Source: Phycisphaerales bacterium UBA2266
GTDB taxonomy: Bacteria > Planctomycetota > Phycisphaerae > Sedimentisphaerales > Anaerobacaceae
Length of the DNA: 16,553 nucleotides
Assembly: GCA_002347125.1 (NCBI GenBank)
Contig: DDXG01000150.1
Span: forward strand, 1 to 16,553
Direction: 5' to 3'
The notes under the pieces are model-generated. The model was not told the origin of the DNA and searched no databases. It saw only the letters and a list, made by a program, of their open reading frames with translations. The position numbers and the translations under genes are program-made. Positions within the stretch are counted from its first letter, which is position 1. Every line of letters begins with the position of its first letter. Shown one piece after another: positions 14,645 to 16,553 of this stretch.

Positions 14645-14698
14645 ATGGGCAAGAACAGTACTTGCCCGGCCTGCGGACTCTCGGTTTGGATTCTATGA
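14645..14698 (+). CDS. Possible 17-residue leader peptide with CPACG motif
   Basis: A short open frame, MGKNSTCPACGLSVWIL, starts at ATG 14645 with an excellent Shine-Dalgarno AAGGAG (14631-14636) eight bases upstream. It ends with a TGA that overlaps the GAGGAG ribosome-binding site of the next gene. CPACG is one half of a zinc-ribbon knuckle; the second CxxC pair is missing. It may be a translated leader that couples to the downstream membrane protein, or the remnant of a longer zinc-ribbon protein. Translation is unproven. Confidence 0.35.
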   Translation: MGKNSTCPACGLSVWIL

Positions 14699-14711
14699 GG
14701 AGCCGGCGGCT

Positions 14712-15170
14712 ATGATCGTGCTTTATTGTGACTTGCTGGGGTTACTCGTGAGTGTTCTCGCTCTAATCGCGCTGTCTGCCGATGTGGGACCGTCGCGAGG
14801 TTGGACTGCAGGAGCACTCAATGTCGGACTTGTCCTGGTCTTTGCGGCAAGGCTGTGTGTCAGCCGTGAGTATCGCAGGGCTCATCGGATAGGGGCATCT
14901 CTTGATAAACGAGTCATGGCGCTATCGCCCCGTTGGCTGAGACTGACCGTTGGTGCTGTCGTGGCCGGCGGGGTGGTCATATTCATCATGGCCCTTCGCC
15001 ACATATACTCCGTGCCATCGGCTCGCATAACGATGGAGGAATACGACGCTGTACGTCGCGAGCTGTTCTTCTTCGTGTTCTCACTTCAAATCGTGTGCTA
15101 TGCTGCTGAGGCAGCTTTGAGCTATCTGGAGATATACTTCGGACCTCGCCATGTTGGGGACGGATTGTGA
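14712..15170 (+). CDS. Four-helix membrane protein of unknown function
   Basis: 152 residues from ATG 14712, chosen because GAGGAG (14697-14702) precedes it by nine bases; an in-frame extension to 14289 would overlap the SGNH gene and translate repeats. Four hydrophobic segments are visible: about residues 2-22 (LLGLLVSVLALIAL), 34-52 (LNVGLVLVFAARLCV), 75-97 (VGAVVAGGVVIFIMAL) and 113-140 (ELFFFVFSLQIVCYAAEAAL). A basic loop with SREYRRAHRIG lies between the second and third. I do not recognise the family. The DNA is visibly less GC-rich and uses more A/T-ending codons than its neighbours, which suggests a different origin. The stop codon overlaps the promoter of the next gene. Confidence 0.65.
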   Translation: MIVLYCDLLGLLVSVLALIALSADVGPSRGWTAGALNVGLVLVFAARLCVSREYRRAHRIGASLDKRVMALSPRWLRLTVGAVVAGGVVIFIMALRHIYSVPSARITMEEYDAVRRELFFFVFSLQIVCYAAEAALSYLEIYFGPRHVGDGL

Positions 15171-15193
15171 GCATGGCGGTGACGACATATAAT
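15165..15193 (+). promoter_or_regulatory. Sigma70-type promoter for the beta-propeller gene
   Basis: TTGTGA (15165-15170), exactly 17 bases, then a perfect TATAAT (15188-15193). The -35 box overlaps the stop codon of the membrane protein gene. The start codon at 15293 is about 100 bases downstream, leaving room for the palindrome at 15269-15282 in the leader. Confidence 0.6.
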
Positions 15194-15268
15194 TGTCCCG
15201 CGAAACCTCCCCCGTCTAAGCTGGCCGGGCGGTCGTACTACAGAAGGCGGCGGAATACTACTGCATTG

Positions 15269-15282
15269 AATTGTCTACAATT
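15269..15282. promoter_or_regulatory. Perfect inverted repeat AATTGT-CT-ACAATT
   Basis: Two perfect six-base arms separated by two bases, in an AT-rich spot ten bases before the start codon of the secreted protein gene. It looks like an operator half-site pair. No known regulator box was recognised. It lies downstream of the promoter, where a bound repressor would block elongation or a small hairpin could form. Confidence 0.4.
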
Positions 15283-15292
15283 GGGGTTGTAT

Positions 15293-16528
15293 ATGAGGCA
15301 CAGGGTCGGTGTACTGGTTCCCGCAGTGGTCCTTGGAGTGTGCGGGAGCATACGGGCGGTGGCAGAGCCGCTTGAACTGAGGTACGAGCAGATCACCTTT
15401 GGGGACAAGCACCATTTCTTCGGGTACATCGGCCAGAGCCTGACGATTCCCTGGAACGCCGACGAGAGGTACATCGTGGCGCTGGAGAGCGATTTTCACG
15501 ACCGGATGCCAGGGCCGGACGATGCGGCGCGGGTGATCCTCATCGACAGGCGGAATAACAACAGAATCGAGTATCTCGATGAGACGCGCGGGTGGAACAT
15601 CCAACAGGGGACGATGTTCTACTGGAACCCGGAGGCTCCTGAGACCCAGTTTCTGTTTAACGACCGCGATTCACAGGGAAGGGTGTTCACCGTTCTGTAC
15701 GATATCGGGCAGCGCAAGAGGGTGCGGGAGTACAAGTTCGCGGATACGCCCATCGGCAACGGCGGCGTGGCGCCGGGGGGCGGGTGGTTTCTGGGCATCA
15801 ACTATGCGCGGATGGCGAGGCTGCGGCCGGTGACCGGTTATGCGGGGGCTTATGACTGGACGGCCGGCCAGCCGGCCCCCGACGACGACGGGGTGTTCCT
15901 CGTGGATATGCACACGGGGGACAAGAGACTGCTGGTGTCATTTGCCCGGCTGGCGGAGTATTTGAAGAACAAGGAGGCGGCGTTCTATATCAACCATACG
16001 CTCTGGAACCGGCACAGCGAGCGGATCTACTTCTACGCGCGGGGACGGGTCGGCGAGGATGTGATGAAGGTGAATCAGCCGTTTTCCATGCTGAAGGACG
16101 GCAGCGAGCTTACGCATCACGACCTGATCGGCGGCCATCCCGAATGGGGGCTGGGTGATACTGTCATCGGCGCACAGGGCCGCCGGCAGGTGCTCTATGA
16201 CGTGGTCAAGCGGGAGATTGTCGGGGAGATTGGCGATGCGACCATCTGGGGCAATGCGGGCGGCGATATTTCCCTTTCGCCGAACGCAAAGATGTTTGTC
16301 AACGGCCGGGGCGGAAACACCTATTGCGTCTACCGCATGAGCGACGGCGAGTACGTCGTCTCACGCAAGTTCAATCGCGGCAAGTACGTCAGCGGCGACC
16401 TGAGGATTGACCCGGCGCCCTGTTGGAACCGCAGCAGCAACGCCATCCTGATTTCCGAGTGGGCCGATGGGGCCAGACAGATGTTCATCATTCACGTGGC
16501 GGGGGCGCCGGTGGGTCCTGAAGAGTGA
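15293..16528 (+). CDS. Secreted beta-propeller-like protein of unknown function
   Basis: 411 residues from ATG 15293, where a Sec signal peptide begins (MRHRVGVLVPAVVLGVCG, cleavage near AVA-EP). An upstream in-frame start at 15167 would bury that signal peptide behind 42 unrelated residues and overlap the previous gene. The mature part has repeated blade-like units: RVILIDRRNNNRIEYL, RVFTVLYDIGQRKRVREY, GVFLVDMHTGDKRLLVS and RQVLYDVVKREIVGEI, typical of TolB/WD40-like or oligogalacturonate-lyase-like propellers. His residues (DKHHFF near the start; NHTLWNRHSERIYF; HHDLIGGHPEW) recall the metal-binding sites of pectate-lyase family 22, but that identity is only a guess. The ribosome-binding site is weak. 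It has its own promoter. Confidence 0.75.
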   Translation: MRHRVGVLVPAVVLGVCGSIRAVAEPLELRYEQITFGDKHHFFGYIGQSLTIPWNADERYIVALESDFHDRMPGPDDAARVILIDRRNNNRIEYLDETRGWNIQQGTMFYWNPEAPETQFLFNDRDSQGRVFTVLYDIGQRKRVREYKFADTPIGNGGVAPGGGWFLGINYARMARLRPVTGYAGAYDWTAGQPAPDDDGVFLVDMHTGDKRLLVSFARLAEYLKNKEAAFYINHTLWNRHSERIYFYARGRVGEDVMKVNQPFSMLKDGSELTHHDLIGGHPEWGLGDTVIGAQGRRQVLYDVVKREIVGEIGDATIWGNAGGDISLSPNAKMFVNGRGGNTYCVYRMSDGEYVVSRKFNRGKYVSGDLRIDPAPCWNRSSNAILISEWADGARQMFIIHVAGAPVGPEE

Positions 16529-16553
16529 TCCGCGTGGGCAAGAATCCCGATGT

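Noticed and set aside
14289..14711. Long upstream extension of the small membrane protein
   Set aside because: It overlaps the SGNH hydrolase gene in another frame and runs through the nonamer repeat; the GAGGAG site supports a start at 14712.
1..16553. CRISPR array, tRNA, rRNA, transposase or phage genes
   Set aside because: No spaced direct-repeat array, cloverleaf, rRNA segment or mobile-element protein was recognised on reading both strands.

Overview
The window is GC-rich bacterial chromosome. It most resembles a planctomycete, probably of the Phycisphaerae / Sedimentisphaerales type. The pointers are Tat-exported sugar-processing enzymes, a PmoA-like (DUF6807) domain, a dockerin-type calcium loop in a tiny secreted protein, secreted beta-helix and beta-propeller proteins, an SGNH hydrolase with a planctomycete-style N-terminal region, and many short intergenic repeats. 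This assignment is inferred from gene content; no phylogenetic marker was compared.

Layout. Positions 1-656 (minus) hold the N-terminal part of the ribosome-associated GTPase HflX, cut by the window edge. It is divergent from a 58-residue ribosomal protein S21 gene (929-1105) that ends in a clear intrinsic terminator. A 500-base non-coding stretch follows, with degenerate 7-bp repeats in inverted arms and a sigma70-like promoter. Next is a three-gene plus-strand sugar cassette (1605-5872): a Tat-exported fusion of a sugar-isomerase TIM barrel to a DUF6807 domain, a Tat-exported Gfo/Idh/MocA oxidoreductase, and a cytoplasmic tagatose-3-epimerase-like isomerase. Two copies of one palindromic element flank the last gene. 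Then come rubrerythrin (minus), a 58-residue secreted protein with one dockerin-type loop, and an FtsW/RodA-type SEDS glycosyltransferase.

The minus-strand block 8211-12405 reads, in transcription order, murA, a membrane-anchored AsmA-like protein whose frame is interrupted by an amber codon, and a large secreted right-handed beta-helix protein. The remaining plus-strand genes are a CPBP intramembrane protease, a secreted SGNH/GDSL-type hydrolase, a small four-helix membrane protein in less GC-rich DNA that follows a 17-codon CPACG open frame, and a secreted beta-propeller-like protein behind its own promoter.

How the genes fit together. The 1605-5872 cassette looks like periplasmic oxidation and isomerisation of sugars or glycosides. 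The beta-helix, SGNH and beta-propeller proteins suggest polysaccharide work outside the cytoplasm. FtsW and MurA show that peptidoglycan synthesis is present. The least ordinary features are the fused isomerase-DUF6807 protein, the stand-alone mini-dockerin, the amber-interrupted AsmA gene, the duplicated palindromic element, and four different families of short intergenic repeats. No CRISPR array, tRNA, rRNA, transposase or phage gene was seen.
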